DNA of 64,000 nt from Anadara kagoshimensis (taxonomy: Eukaryota > Mollusca > Bivalvia > Arcoida > Arcidae), in NCBI GenBank assembly GCA_021292105.1, contig CM037869.1, positions 40,255,530-40,319,529 of the forward strand. Direction: 5' to 3'. Positions within the stretch are counted from its first letter, which is position 1. Each line of letters begins with the position of its first letter. Under the pieces are notes generated by a model. It was not told where the DNA came from, did no database searches, and worked only from the letters and a program-made list of their open reading frames with translations. The translations under genes and the position numbers were made by a program. Positions 23,441 through 35,765 of the stretch are shown piece after piece.

Positions 23441-24414
23441 ATCACTAATTTTGAGATAAGGGAAATGTAAGTTAGAAAATAGTTGTGAAACTGGGATTTA
23501 ATACCATGCTATACAAATTCTTTAGTTTTCAAACAGTAACGGTGCATATTACCTTTAATTTTGTAGCAAGACTACAGCTAGCATAACAGAGAACACGACA
23601 CAATGTTATTTAATTTTCAGGGTTAAACTAGACATCACGACCAAATAAAAAAAAATTGAAAGTATAACTTTCCCGACGTTGGACAAGCAGTGTGCAAGTG
23701 TTTATATTGTTATTGAGACTGCTCGATAATAAGTAGAAAAATTCATACTGCAATCACCTAAGGATTTTGGTCTTGTTTTAAAGGGGCTATCCCACTATCC
23801 TGAAAGCCGGCTAATCTCAAGCATCCATTTAATCCAAATGCAACATAAAAGGCAGAAACAGATCGTCCATGAATGAATCCGGGAACAAATATCTACGAGT
23901 ACCATTAAGATTTTTGTTTATATTTTTCATTTATTTAGCTAAGATCATTTTTAAACCTTTTCATTAGTAATATCACAATTCGGACGTTTACTGTTTAAGG
24001 TGTAAAAAAGAATTCCCGTTTATTTTTCAAATGGCAATCTTTGTTTCCTGTATTCCCCCTGAAGTTAAAATCAAATTAATAAATATTATTGTTCAGTGAA
24101 ATATGATAAGATTTTAAAACTAGAACAAATTATTATATTTCACATCATTCACTTTTCATTTTATTTAATGAAAGTTTTCTATGTTTTCGGTATTGCTAAT
24201 TGTGTCATATATGTTGGATAACTTAGGACATCCTTGAGTACTTAAATAAATAAATTATTATAGTAATTTTGATATTATATATCGTACCCTTTTAACCGCA
24301 GTCGAAAAATACAATAATTTTCTTATTTTGTTTCATGTGTGGCTAGTTATTGTTTTTTGTATTATTTTGGCTATAACAAAAGTAGATTAGTCATAGGTTT
24401 CATTTTCTTTTAAA
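23441..24414. other. AT-rich spacer
   Basis: No gene or recognised repeat, apart from a short C-like end (TTGTGAAACTGGGATTTA) near 23483. Confidence 0.4.
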
Positions 24415-24565
24415 ATATTTAGTTACCCTTCCGGAACACCCGGTCTCAATCTTCAGGTTGTAGTTCATATGTTTACTTTCATTTGCAATTATCAAAGTTT
24501 ATACTTTGCTTTTCGGATTGGGTTGTTATTATTGACTGGTACTTCTGTTTTTGATTAACAGGCAA
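24415..24565 (+). repeat. family B fragment
   Basis: TTACCCTTCCGGAACACCCG, GTCTCAATCTTCAGGTTG, TTTGCTTTTCGGATTGGG and CTTCTGTTTTTGATT: the half of B downstream of the core. Confidence 0.7.
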
Positions 24566-24904
24566 AATTCATGATATTCTGACATTTTGGTGTAAAAAGA
24601 CATTTTTGACTAGTTGTTTTTTAATTTCGTTTGCTTTTTTCAAAATCCTATTGTCCCATTATATGAATAATCGATGTTTGCATATAATGTTCCTTTTCAA
24701 CTTATCAATATTCATATATAAATTGCAATCTTAACTTCAATTGCTGTAAATGGTTAAGTTAGATACCTACAAATATATAACAACACCAACACACAACTAT
24801 CTTATATTTTGATAAAATATATAGCTCTTCTATGTACAATAAATCTGCTGACAACTTATGTTTATAATGAACCTATTGTACCAATATTGTATAATACATT
24901 TTAT

Positions 24905-25240
24905 ATAAGTTTAATGGCCGTCATCACAGTATTGTTGATAAGTTTGATGTCTCTATGTCCAGGATTGCCCTGGATATACTTGACGTGCCATAGTTCCCTG
25001 TTTTTTTCCACACAATTTTGATAACACACGTGGCAGGTGTAGCTAACTAAACAGAAGGTTATTGCCCTTCCGGAACACCCGGCCTCACTAACTTGGTGGA
25101 AGTTTACATGTCTAACCTAACTTGTCAGTTTCAAAACTTTGCTTCTGGATTGTGATTCGGACATGGGTTAGTATGTTTGTTTTTATATAAATGTACTATA
25201 TTTATTTCAACCAAAAATATACCAATCCATATCCAGATGT
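24905..25240 (+). repeat. family B repeat, best-preserved copy, with inverted end
   Basis: Complete order: TAATGGCCGTCATCACAGTA, TTGATGTCTCTATGTCCAGG, ATTGCCCTGGATATACTTG, ACACACGTGGCAGGTGTAGC, CCTTCCGGAACACCCGG, GTGGAAGTTTACATG, ATTGTGATTCGGACATGGG and TAGTATGTTTGTTTTTAT ending near 25185. After about 25 bp the sequence reads AAAAATATACCAATCCATAT, which is the start of B in the opposite orientation (25208-25240). A foldback junction is therefore present. Confidence 0.8.
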
Positions 25241-25824
25241 TCAATATTAATATTGTCATATGTATCAATACTTTTTATATGTGGTTTGATCTAGGTTTCA
25301 TTCTTTTAGTGTTTCACTTAGTTATATCCTTTTTCTCCCATCTCAAGTCTTATCATCACTAGAGATCTTAATATTTCTTTTGTCTGATATCTTATCTATG
25401 CATTGGTATTGTGTTTCCACTTACCATGGTAACTGGTAATTTTCTAAAATATAATATGAAGCAATAATCATCATATTAAACACTTACACAGAAACTAAAA
25501 CTGTATATTTTTCAGAAGAATTGTCCACCAAGTCCATTTTATTACCCATTATGAAAACCAAACGGTGATTTATGATCAAATGAACTCTTTCTCAATATTT
25601 CTTATAATGGTCTGTTAAAACATTTGTCTGAAAAAGATGACAGACTTAACAATAAACATACGTGTGTAAGAATCAAAATATTCTTATGTCGCAAATGACA
25701 CCAATGAAAAAACTCATCCAGTAGTTGAAACATCGGTAGGACTCGAAGGTAAAATTATATGTTATATTGATATATATCCATCTTATTGAAGCAAGCTTAA
25801 AGTTTTCCTGAATAAATTTCTAGC
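25241..25824. other. AT-rich spacer
   Basis: No gene or recognised repeat. Confidence 0.4.
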
Positions 25825-25955
25825 AATTTTGTATGTTTTTAACATCTTGAAAACAGTTTTGGTTTCATAACTTTGGTCCAAGCACTACTGGTGCGGAATT
25901 GAATTCCGAAACGGCCGTCTAGTGCTGTAAAATTAAAACTGGTATTATATGCAAT
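25825..25955 (+). repeat. family A repeat, truncated
   Basis: From AATTTTGTATGTTTTTAACA through GGTCCAAGCACTACTGG, CCGAAACGGCCGTCTAGTG to the terminus ACTGGTATTATATGCAAT. Confidence 0.82.
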
Positions 25956-26684
25956 CTGGTAACATTTTATGGTTCTGTAGTATACATTTTTAGACAGAAG
26001 TTTATAACAAATGTTATAATTTGAATGCAACATTGTATATAACATTATTGTTTTGAGATTTACCTGGAAACTGACACATTTGCACATTTCAAGAAAATTC
26101 TAGCGAAGAATTGGAACTAAATTTCACAATTATTCCATGATCAACATGACACTAAATGTTCTTTGTCCAAATCGTAAATAATTTAAACATTCGACAAATG
26201 TTAATTTCCCGTGGCAAAAGCTAAAAGTGTGAATTCTAAAATAATGTCTTATATTTCTCAAAATCTTGAACACGCACAAAAACTATCCATTGGCAAGTTT
26301 CATATTTGCCAGATGTAACTAAATGATCATTGTTAATTGTTAAGACGTTATTAGAGGAATTAAGAATATTCATGTATAATTCTTTAAATATTTTAGTTAA
26401 ACCCTTCTACATTCTTAACATGACACTTTTTAAAAATAAATTCTTAAATGTTCATTAGTAAAATGAGGTGCTCTTCAGCCGCACTTAACCTTTAGTCATT
26501 GGGACTGGGTACCATTAGCCATATGTTTGGTTTCCATACTATGTTCTTAGCATTTAATTGGTTAACTTAAACATATTTTGGTAATTGCAGTATGTTGTTA
26601 TTTGTGGTTCTTCAGATAACAAATGGAATGTCTTTTCTTTCATTAAATACGAATAATTCGATCTGGAATTTCAGAACCGCCACG
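25956..26684. other. AT-rich spacer
   Basis: No gene or recognised repeat, except weak C-interior-like sequence near 26370-26450. Confidence 0.4.
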
Positions 26685-26805
26685 TTTTACAATCAAAATG
26701 AAACATGCTAATCTATGTCGAAATAACTTTTGCAGTAACGCACATAAAGTTCCAATAGGGAAATGAGACCAGGTGCTCCGGAAAAGTAAGCACTTCATGT
26801 TTATA
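26685..26805 (-). repeat. family B fragment
   Basis: GAAACATGCTAATCTATGTC, CAATAGGGAAATGAGACCAG, GTGCTCCGGAAAAGTAAGC and ACTTCATGTTTA. Confidence 0.7.
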
Positions 26806-27097
26806 TATATATTAAATACGGTGATTTAGGGTCATATCTACAAAAGTGAATATTTCCTAGAAATATCCGTCTAAATTACAGAATTTTATAATCAGTGATT
26901 TTAATTTCTGTTTTGTCCTGTCTGTCTGTTTGCCTTGTGCAATGTCGGTTGCGATGTTTATTGGTTTTAATTTGTTTGTTAAAAATTTCATTATTTTTTA
27001 TTAAGCATTTGGTTTTCATTTTTTTTTTACTTTAAAACTTTTTCAATCTATACTTTTCTGGATTATGAAGGCTTTTTCCGTGCCGTTTGTTGCTTAA
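26806..27097. other. AT-rich spacer
   Basis: T-rich sequence with no gene or recognised repeat. Confidence 0.4.
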
Positions 27098-27191
27098 AAC
27101 TTTTGTTTTCAGAATTTTGTACCAAACACTACTGATAAGGAATTGTATTCCGAAAGGTATTTTGTTGTATTAACACTGGTATAATATGTAA
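27098..27191 (+). repeat. family A repeat, truncated
   Basis: GTACCAAACACTACTGATAAG, GAATTGTATTCCGAAAGG and the terminus ACTGGTATAATATGTAAT. The GGCCGTCTAGTGC block is deleted. Confidence 0.75.
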
Positions 27192-27302
27192 TTGAACTAC
27201 GCTGCTCTGACTTTCGCTTAAGGCTAAATATTAATTTGCAATAAAGTAACCAACACAACATAGGCAACAAAAAGTACAAGTTAATGATAATACAACAATT
27301 TA

Positions 27303-27535
27303 AATTACATACTATAGCAGTTTTATTTTACAGCACTAGACGGTCGTTTACAATACAGGCACTAGTGTTTGGACAAAACTGATAAAACTAAAACATGTTG
27401 AAAAGAAAACTCAAAGGACCAAATATATTTTACCAAATTTAGCTAAGGAAATACTTTGCATGATGGGGTATATCTTAGATTTTGAGGAATTTCAAATTCC
27501 AGCTAGCAACAAATAGGCGACATATTGCTACCACT
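27303..27535 (-). repeat. family A repeat, long copy
   Basis: TTACATACTATAGCAG, ACAGCACTAGACGGTCG, TTTTACCAAATTTAGC, GGGGTATATCTTAGATTTTG and GCAACAAATAGG. It lies about 110 bp from the opposite-orientation copy at 27098-27191, with both fixed termini facing each other. Confidence 0.78.
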
Positions 27536-28964
27536 GATTACCAAATACATCATCACTGGGCGGACAATGATATGTTCATTTTTAATATCTTTACAATATA
27601 AAGTATAGCAAAAAAATGTTAAAAATTCCGAAATTTAAATTATAAGTCTTGAAAATATTAAGTATTCCTTTATCTTCGTGGGAGGTCTATATTTATTGTT
27701 AGTATATGTTGTTTTTATCGCCTTAAAAATTAAAACGCGAAAACAGTTATTTAATGTCTTGATTACTGGCAATAACAATAACAGTTTTATATAAAAACCA
27801 AAGAATTGACAAAACAGCTAGAAATATAATATATTATATTTCATTAAATTTTTAATGATTACAACAATTTAAAAAACAGAAGCATTGAACCAACAGTATA
27901 ACAATGTTATATTCCATTGAATTTGCCAAAAAACCTCATAATTACAATAATGTTCTACTACGAAAGAAGGCATCAGATGAATTATGACCAGAAAAGGGGC
28001 TTAAATTACTTTGTTTTACACCCGAGTGTTGAGCATCAATTACCGATAATACAATAATCGGATTAACAAACCCATACTCACAGCTTCATCACATTTTTAA
28101 TTATTTTTCCAAATTTCAGATTTGTTAAAAATATGAAATTAAATATCAGATTATAGAATAATTATTTCAATTATTATGCTATATAACTGTGAAATAGTAA
28201 CTTGTACAACATGTAATATAGTTAGATACGCTCTCTCAAGGTTTCCTTTCTTCTGTTACAAATATGACATATGTTATTAATAAAACTAGGACTGTTGTTA
28301 CAACTATCAATAGCTTTAATATTTTAAGCTTATTACTGTTGACAATAAACCTTGCCCCTATCTGCTTCCAGGGGTGGTATAATACTCAGAGTGAAAAGGT
28401 CCCAGAAGGTCGAGAAATAATTGAGATCGTGTTGTGTTAGGAACAGAATAGGTCCTATATTGTATAGACCCATATTTCTCTTGAGGGGTCCATTCAGACA
28501 TCATTTAAATCAATTTTTGTAAAATGAAGAGATTTCTTTTGTTAAATGTCAATTATAATAACTACATACTTGATAGAAATGTACTTCGAAACAAGTAACT
28601 ATTAATTCATATTTTATTAGGAATGAATTGAGCAAGAAATACTAACCTATAAAATGCATAATTAATTATAAATATAAGAATTCCCACGTCGTCAAATCTC
28701 TGCATCATATAGTGTGCTTAAAATTGATACCAGGAAAACCAACATAAATTTGGAATTAAAAATTGAAAGTTGTTTCCTTGGAAAGATAATCAAGCAATTA
28801 TACCTTATAAATCATTACTTATCGGGGTAAGTCATGAAAATACGAAACTAAATCAAATCAACATATATCAATCAGTTTTGTATTAATAATATTTAAGTAT
28901 TTATGATAAAAACGTTTTATTCAAAATACAAGTATTTTTCCTATCATTTTATGGATGAAAATAA
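27536..28964. other. AT-rich spacer without recognised gene
   Basis: No gene or recognised repeat in about 1.4 kb. Confidence 0.45.
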
Positions 28965-29180
28965 ATATTATACCCGTTTGAATTTTTAAGCACTAGACAC
29001 AATTCCTCATCACTAATGCTTAGAGCAAAACTGCGAAACCAATTTTTTCCAAAATGTTGAAAAAATATCAAAAGGGCCAATATATGTTTTAACTTAGGAA
29101 ATACTTTGCATTAGGGTGTATCCCTTAGTTTTTGAGGACTTTCAGATTTTAACTAGCAGCAAATTTAGACAATAGCATTA
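28965..29180 (-). repeat. family A repeat
   Basis: AAATATTATACCCGTTTG, GCACTAGACACAATTCCTCA, CACTAATGCTTAGAGC, AAAATGTTGAAAAAATATC and GGGTGTATCCCTTAGTTTTTG. The GGCCGTTTCGGAA block is deleted. Confidence 0.75.
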
Positions 29181-29449
29181 CTCTTATTTCGAAAATGGGT
29201 ACACTTGCGTGGTCACAATACACACACTTGAACAACAGTAGACAAAGACATTAATTCTTGGTTTTTTTTACACCTGCGTTTTCAAAAACAAGATATGAAC
29301 TTTCGTATGACAGCGTGGCATTTTCTAAGACCTAGATAATTTAATCGAAATTACAACTCTAAGCGTTTGTTAAAACAGTTTAGACTAGAGAAAAGGGTTT
29401 GAAATCGAATGTTTATTTACAAACTTAAGTCCTATTTATCAGTTGGCAT

Positions 29450-29625
29450 TCATCAAAAATAAACATACAAGTCTATGTTCAAATTACAACCCAAATATAG
29501 TAAAAACGCGTAAAACTTTCCGCAAAGGCATAGTGCCAAGGTGCTCCGGAAGGATAAAGACCTCCTGCCTAGTCATCAGTAAAGTGTAAAATTTAAATTG
29601 AGAATGAAAGGAACGTGGTATCATG
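29450..29625 (-). repeat. family B repeat
   Basis: AAATAAACATACAAGTC, GTGCTCCGGAAGGATAAAG, CCTCCTGCCTAGTCATC, TTGAGAATGAAAGGAACG and TGGTATCATGGAA. Confidence 0.7.
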
Positions 29626-30059
29626 GAATAAGTTTCTAGGTAATTTACAGAAGATCTACATTTGCTTTTCAAAACTAAATTCCGTTTTCAAAGGTGCAGA
29701 AATTTGGGAAAGTATGAATCCAAAAAATTGCAAAATTTCGATCATGTCTATTTCTTTACCTCGTTTTTACCCAAGAAGGGAACAACTAAGTATTTCAAAG
29801 CAAACAAAATAAACATATTTTAATTCCATTTTCAAATACTTGAAATAAAGTTTATAACGTAATTATTCCAGTATTGTGTAAAATCGCATAATTCCCTTTT
29901 CCCGCCGATTAATCGCAAAGTTAAAATTTTCATTTGGTAAAATGATCTGAAGTTTCTGGTTAAACAATTAACGTAAAAATCAAAAATAATATATCGCTAT
30001 AATGCGACAAATTCTTAAATACAATGTATATTCAAATGATCCAAAACTAAAGACCAAGT
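29626..30059. other. AT-rich spacer
   Basis: No gene or recognised repeat. Confidence 0.4.
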
Positions 30060-30565
30060 GTAAATCATCAAACACAAACATATCAGTCCATGTTGAAACC
30101 AAATCACAAAAAACACTTTCTCTCTACCCTATAATATAACTACAATTTTTTTATTATATGGTGATGTTGTAAACCTTACTGTTAATGAAAATATCTATGC
30201 TTTCGAAGTTGTTCAAAAATATATATTGTTATCCAAAAGATTTTGACAGTAACTCTCTCTCTCTCTCTTTCATATCATCTACTTTAACAATATAATACTT
30301 AATGCATTATTTTATGCTTCGACTTGCTTTCCTGATCTTATAACTGTGGTGACGAGTTAATATAAGACCTTGGTCTTGTTCTCGAATCCTTTTCTTCATG
30401 TATATGTATGTTATTGTGCCATTGTTTTGCTTTTTGTGAATAAAATATTGTTTAAACTAATCAAATCCCCAAAGCAATTTTAGAAATTAGCAAATTTAGT
30501 TAAGTACGTGAACTTGCACAAGGGAAGTGAAAACAGGTGTTGTGCTCCCTCCGAAAGGGTAAAAT
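30060..30565 (-). repeat. family B fragments flanking a 360-bp unrelated insert
   Basis: The outer end of B (AAACACAAACATATCAGTCC) lies at 30065-30115. The middle (TACGTGAACTTGCACAAGGG, AGTGAAAACAGGTG, TCCGAAAGGGTAAA) lies at 30500-30563 in the same orientation. The sequence between, including a short (CT)n tract at 30252-30268, matches nothing else here and may be a later insertion. Confidence 0.55.
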
Positions 30566-30781
30566 CAAAATTTGTTTATGAAAGAACATAATGAATTGTG
30601 TTGTTATGAAGACCTTGTGGTCAAAATATTTATACATATTTGTATTCTGGAGGAATTCCATAAAATAATTGAAGCTGTTTTTATAACAGTGGTAATATAT
30701 TTCATTTTCAAAATAATATAAAATTCTTAAGAAATAACTGAAGATATTTAAAACATGAGTAATATGTTTCGTTTTTTCAAA

Positions 30782-30900
30782 TTACATATGATACCAGTTT
30801 TAATTCACAGAACTAGACGGCCGCTTTGGAATACAATTCCCTATCAGTAGTTCTTGGATCAAAAATGTTGAAAAATACCCAAAGAATCAAAAAATATTTT
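30782..30900 (-). repeat. family A repeat, truncated
   Basis: AAATTACATATGATACCAG, ACAGAACTAGACGGCCG, GGAATACAATTCCCTATCAG and TGTTGAAAAATACCCAAAG. Confidence 0.8.
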
Positions 30901-31442
30901 AATAATGTAAAAATGTTTGTTTTTTCTCTTTTTATAATTTGTTCTATTATGAAATATGAGAAATCTGTAACTAAATCTATGCACTTTACAACAGTAAACG
31001 CAACCAAGAACTGGAACAATACAAATACTAAATGACAGAAAACATTTCCATCATTCATACATCTAATTTATAAAAATCTTTTTACTCAAACGCATCCAAA
31101 GTCTAGTCTGAGAAATATATGTAAAAGTTCGAAACATATTAAGCACCATCAGTTTTGAAATTGATATTGGTTATTTGGTTTCTAATTTTAAAAGAAAAAT
31201 AAAAAATTAAGGGTTTAGAACATATTTTGTACCATCAGTTTTGAAAATTCATTTTGGTTCCTATAGTTTCAATTTTGAAAAAATAATTCTTCCGTCTCGG
31301 TGAAAAAAATCTGTACAAAAATCTATGACAGTATGTTAGATCCCCGTTTATTAAAGAATCCTTAGTTCGATATATTGAATAGGAAAATTTTAAATCTTTA
31401 TTTTTTATCCTTAGTTTTGAGATTTTCTTCAATTTAGGGTGT
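30901..31442. other. AT-rich spacer
   Basis: A diverged internal direct repeat is visible (TTTTGAAATTGATATTGG near 31155 and TTTTGAAAATTCATTTTGG near 31240). No gene. Confidence 0.4.
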
Positions 31443-31650
31443 TATTACTAAACATATTTTATTTTACAGCACTAGACTGTCATTTATGCCTTTTATTCCT
31501 CATCAGTAGTACAGGAACCAAAGTTGGAAATACAAATATTTTTAAAATGTTGAAATAAGAAAAATACAATGATCAAAATGCATTTTACCAAATCCACATA
31601 AGGTACCATTTTGAATTTTAAAACATAACTTAGTTTTAAGAGGAAATAAA
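31443..31650 (-). repeat. family A repeat, diverged
   Basis: ACAGCACTAGACTGTC, ATTCCTCATCAGTAGTAC, TTTTACCAAATCCACATAAG and TAACTTAGTTTTAAGAGG. The fixed terminus is mutated (ATTACTAAACATATTT). Confidence 0.65.
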
Positions 31651-31789
31651 AAAAATTTAGAAGCAGATATTTTAATGAACAATGTTTATCTGAAAATAAA
31701 ATGCATTGCCACCTGGGTGAAGGATATCCTCGGGGATATTTAGTCCACAAGCAGAGAAACCAGCCCCGTGTATTCTAATTTTTCTTTCA

Positions 31790-31975
31790 TTTGTAGTATA
31801 TTCAACAACAAAAATGCCGGTCCGTGATACAATCCTAATCCTAAAAACTAAGAACACACTTTGATACTTCCAAAATTACCTTAAACACGTGTACTTTCAC
31901 CAGGGAAATGAGACCAGGTGCTCCGGAAAGGCAAGCACCTCCTGTTTTGTTAGCTAGACTCCAAGTCAAAATGAA
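31790..31975 (-). repeat. family B, left arm of inverted pair
   Basis: AAAAATGCCGGTCCGTG, AAACACGTGTACTTTCACC, GGGAAATGAGACCAGGTG, CTCCGGAAAGGCAAGC and ACCTCCTGTTTTGTTAGC. Confidence 0.75.
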
Positions 31976-31989
31976 AAGTACGTGGAATA

Positions 31990-32330
31990 GCAGATTCCTT
32001 TACAGAACATTCGGCCTCAATTCCCTAGTGGAAGTTCACGTGTTTAACCTAATGAAACTAATATACTATTGTTTAAATTTGCTGTTAGTTAAAAAAAATT
32101 CCTCAAACGATAAAGTATCCTCCCTCATGAAAATTACTTCCCTATTTAAATTTGGTAAAATATATCTTGGTCCTTTACGTATTTTATCAACATCTTCGGA
32201 AAAATATATTTTGGTTTCACAATATTGGTACAAGCACTACTGATGAGGAATTTTAATCCGAATCGACCGTCTAGTGCTTTAAAATAGTGGATAGTGGTTC
32301 GGACATTGATTAGTATGTATGTTTTTGATT
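31990..32330 (+). repeat. family B, right arm, split by family A
   Basis: B runs 31990-32052 (ACAGAACATTCGGCCTC, TAGTGGAAGTTCACGTG, TTTAACCTAA) and resumes at 32286 (AGTGGATAGTGGTTCGGAC, ATTGATTAGTATGTATG). The break holds a family A copy and some B sequence has been lost at the junction. Only about 15 bp separate this arm from the opposite arm at 31790-31975. Confidence 0.72.
32060..32285 (+). repeat. family A inserted in family B
   Basis: From TACTATTGTTTAAATTTGC through AAGTATCCTCCCTCATG, TACAAGCACTACTGATGAGG and CGACCGTCTAGTGCTTTAAAA. The fixed terminus itself (GGTATAATATG) is missing here, the exception to the family rule. Confidence 0.75.
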
Positions 32331-32399
32331 TCAAATATTTCAGGGAATAATTGTGAAACTGAGACAAGAAACTCTGAAATGAAAAAAGTTAATACACTT

Positions 32400-32555
32400 T
32401 AGTGACGGGTATACATAGCTAAACATTAGGTGATTAACCTTCCGGTGTACAAGGTCTTTCTTCACTGGTGTTTAACTTAAATTGCCAATTTCAAAGTCTT
32501 TACTTTGCTTTTTGATTTAGACTCGGATTGGTACGTTTAATTTTGATAAGTACAG
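32400..32555 (+). repeat. family B repeat, diverged
   Basis: AGTGACGGGTATACATAGC, TAAACATTAGGTGATTAACC, TTCCGGTGTACAAGG, TTTACTTTGCTTTTTG and CGGATTGGTACGTTTAA. Confidence 0.65.
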
Positions 32556-32886
32556 TTAAATTTTGGAATTCCTCGAGGAGTTTTAATATTCGTGAAAGAT
32601 TCGAAAAAAAAACAACTTTCAATTTCGTCCAGAATCATATGTAGCCAATAATATATCTAGTACATTCAAGTTTCTAGCAAACTATTATTTCTGTTTAAAT
32701 TTAAATTTTTCTCTAGTTTTTTTGCTGAAATACGTTCGCGAATATTCAATTTTTACATAATGAAGTTACGTTTACACTGATTATCATCCGATTTTGCGAA
32801 AATGAAAATATTCCAGTGACTAGAAATGCCGTTTACAATAATAATAATTTTATTTCAGAATATATATTTTGATGCCTTAAATATTT
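32556..32886. other. AT-rich spacer
   Basis: No gene or recognised repeat. Confidence 0.4.
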
Positions 32887-32997
32887 TATTACCCCCTTGA
32901 ACAATTTGGTTTCACAATTTTGGTCCAAGCACTACTGATAAGAAATTGTATTCCGAAACTGTATCCCGTTAAATTAATACTGTTATAATATGTAATG
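32887..32997 (+). repeat. family A repeat, truncated
   Basis: TTGGTTTCACAATTTTGGTC, CAAGCACTACTGATAAG, TGTATTCCGAAACTG and the terminus CTGTTATAATATGTAAT. Confidence 0.8.
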
Positions 32998-33589
32998 TAA
33001 TCTTTTTTCTATGATTGAAACTGATATGATGAATTGCAGATTAAAAGACTATGGTTATCGCAAATCTTAATGAGAAAATATTTTTGCTTTATCATTTACG
33101 TTGCTAAATACGCACTTGACAACAAGGGCTACTTGAATTTGTTATAGAAATAATTATAGTTTTAGGCATACGGTGAACATGTTAGAAATCCACATGTTAA
33201 GTTTATATTCATCAGGATTAGTTTCATTGAAGTAAAAACATTTACAAACGAATAAATTCTACTATGATAAAAAAGTTCTATTTTTTGTGTAAAGAATACA
33301 AGGCAAATTCTGCTATGAACTTTATTTCGGCCATTTTTCACTAAAGTGTTAAACATTAATTACGTTTAATTTAAATTGCTAAGTTGTTTCGTATTTGGTC
33401 AAACGCCAACTTGAGGGTCAAATTTGGTTAATCTTCTAAATTATTTTACCAATATTACAGTAACAAACAGTCTACCTTACAACAATCAAGTTTCATTGAT
33501 AAGCATCTGTAGATATTTGATAAATGTTTTCAAACTCAATAAAAACTCTTTTACAGATTCTTGAATTGGAGGCTGATATTTTGAAAATA
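32998..33589. other. AT-rich spacer
   Basis: No gene or recognised repeat. Confidence 0.4.
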
Positions 33590-33715
33590 AAACCAAACAT
33601 AAACTTCCGGTTCATTTCACTGCCAAAATCACAATTCCAAAAGCAAAGTAAAAACTTTTAATTTTGGCAAACTCGTTAACCACTTAAATTTCCATAATGA
33701 TGATCTTGTAGTGTT
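33590..33715 (-). repeat. family B fragment
   Basis: CAAACATAAACTTCCGG, AAATCACAATTCCAAAAGC, AAAGTAAAAACTTTTAATTT, GGCAAACTCGTTAACCAC and AAATTTCCA. Confidence 0.6.
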
Positions 33716-34510
33716 TGTATTTGATTTTCATTTTTCGTTTAATTTTGAAAAGTCATTAATTTCCAATTTCATGGCCAATGTGACTTGTTTTGTTTTATTA
33801 CTGTTTAGTAAAGATCCAACTGTTCTCCAAATTTTCCCTAATTTTACATTAATGTTTTGATTTTAGTTGCTTTTTTCGAATACCAATGTTCAAACAAAAC
33901 TAAAATAAGTAATCGCTATGTCTCAAATAACGACAGTGCTTTAAACCAAAAGCTCTCTAGTCTTGCTTTGTAAAACACAAAAACACCTTAACATATGGAC
34001 AGGTGTATGTCAATTTCAATTATGTTAAAGGAACTGACATTTATGAATCAACAGTATTTGGAATCAATTTGAGAATTTAGTACTGCGAGCATATATTAAT
34101 TTTGGAATAATATTTTAGATATATTTCAGCAAAATTCTTAATGTGTTTTGCGTTGTTACAGCAGGAGCATATATATGATACAATTCTTCAGCAGTTCAGG
34201 TTGGGGCTTATGAAACTCTCGTCTGCTAGTTTTAATTGTTTATAAAATATAAATAGTCATTAATTCATTTTGAATAAAATAATACAATTCAAAACTAGTT
34301 TTTGAGATAAGGAAGCACTTTGCAATTATTATTTAATAAACATCCAAAGGTAGTACATGGAAGTTTCACAAACCTCGAACTGTTAAAGAATTGTATCATA
34401 TATACAATGTTGTCTTTTGAAGGGTCGAATATCTTCTCATTTTCCATCAATTACAGATTACACTTCCAGTTTCTTCTTTTTGTCGCCTCTTTAGTGGGAC
34501 AACTATTTGT
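33716..34510. other. AT-rich spacer
   Basis: No gene or recognised repeat. Confidence 0.4.
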
Positions 34511-34810
34511 AAAAAAATGATTTGTTTAAAATCCTTATCTGAACTGCTAGAAACTAATTTTCTATTATCTTCAGTTTCTAAGAATTTTTCAAGTTGTTTT
34601 TCCATTTTGATTCAAATTTTAAAAAATATTTTTCAAGAAACTCTTATTAAAAGTTGATTTTGAAATGGTTGTGATATGCAATTGCCTGGCTGAATTAGTT
34701 CCTATTTCTTAAAAAATGATCTGTTTAAAATCCATATCTGAACTACTAGAAACTTATTTTTCAATTATCTTTTGTTTCTAAGAATTTTTCAAGTTATTTT
34801 TCCATCTTGT
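34511..34810. repeat. tandem duplication, about 199-bp period
   Basis: AATGATTTGTTTAAAATCC, GAACTGCTAGAAAC and AAGAATTTTTCAAG at 34516 onward recur at 34715 onward. A diverged third copy of the part between them (ATTGCCTAGCTGATTTGGTT) appears near 35430, so the duplication is old or was larger. Confidence 0.7.
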
Positions 34811-35004
34811 TTTCTTATTGAGTTGCGTTATTGGTTTTATTGTTACTGTGAGAAACACAAATTTTAACTTCATTTTCACGCTTTATTTTTTTAAGTTTAA
34901 CCTTACATTGTTGTTTTTAAGTTAAACCTTACAATTTTGTTTTTATGATTATGATAAGTTTTGGAAATTGTGGGAATGGTTGCAACTTAGGGATAGAAAT
35001 ACCA

Positions 35005-35100
35005 CTCAAATCTTGGTTTCCAAAGTTTTTAATTTGCTTTTTTTCTTGGGATTTGAACATGTGGACACCCTTATATGTTTTGTTTGACTCTTAATAATTT
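35005..35100 (+). repeat. family B terminal fragment
   Basis: AATCTTGGTTTCCAAAGTTT, TTGCTTTTTTTCTTGGG, ATTTGAACATGTGGACACCC and TATATGTTTTGTTTGAC. Confidence 0.5.
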
Positions 35101-35611
35101 TAATTTGCTGAAATGTTCTTGCACATTATACATGTATGTGGAAAGTTGTTTTATCAATAAGATAAATTATACATTTTGTATCAAAATTTTAATTTCTAAT
35201 CACTAGGGTCCGATCTTTTAAGTTTAGAGATATAATAAAAATTAGTTCTAAATATGTTTCACTTACAACTGGAAAAGAAATACATAATTTTTTTGGGACA
35301 AGTTTTAAATGTTATAAAATTCTCAATTTCTGATATTTTTTCATAATTTTATTGGTCATGTCTGCTTAAACAATATTTTTGGAAATATTTTTCACGAACA
35401 TCTATTCTGAAATGTTTGTGTTGTGTTATTGCCTAGCTGATTTGGTTCCTAGTCTCCAGTTTTTTAATCCTTTTTTACCTTATAATTTCCTTAATTTTAA
35501 TTTAGTTTTAAAAAAATCTTAAAAATTTTGATAATTTTCTATACAATTGGAAATGTAAGCTGTCATTTTGAAGATAACTTGCCGTTTATAACAGCTGTAT
35601 TTTTTATTTTG

Positions 35612-35676
35612 TCAAAAAAAAAAATAAATAAATAAAAAGAAAAAAAAAAAAATAATAATAATAAAAAAAAAAACAA
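35612..35676. repeat. A-rich low-complexity tract
   Basis: Runs of A broken by single T or G. It may be a decayed retroposon tail, but no element body is visible next to it. Confidence 0.8.
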
Positions 35677-35699
35677 TGTGCTACAAAAATATCGTCAAA

Positions 35700-35765
35700 A
35701 TTTCCTCAATTTTAACGAAAATCTTAGTTAAGAAATTATTAGGAATGATTTTGAAACTTGGGCTT
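35700..35765. repeat. family C-like right-end relic
   Basis: AACGAAAATCTTAGTTAAG, AAATTATTAGGAATGATTTTG and AAACTTGGGCTTGG resemble the right terminal repeat of C with a small internal duplication. Confidence 0.45.
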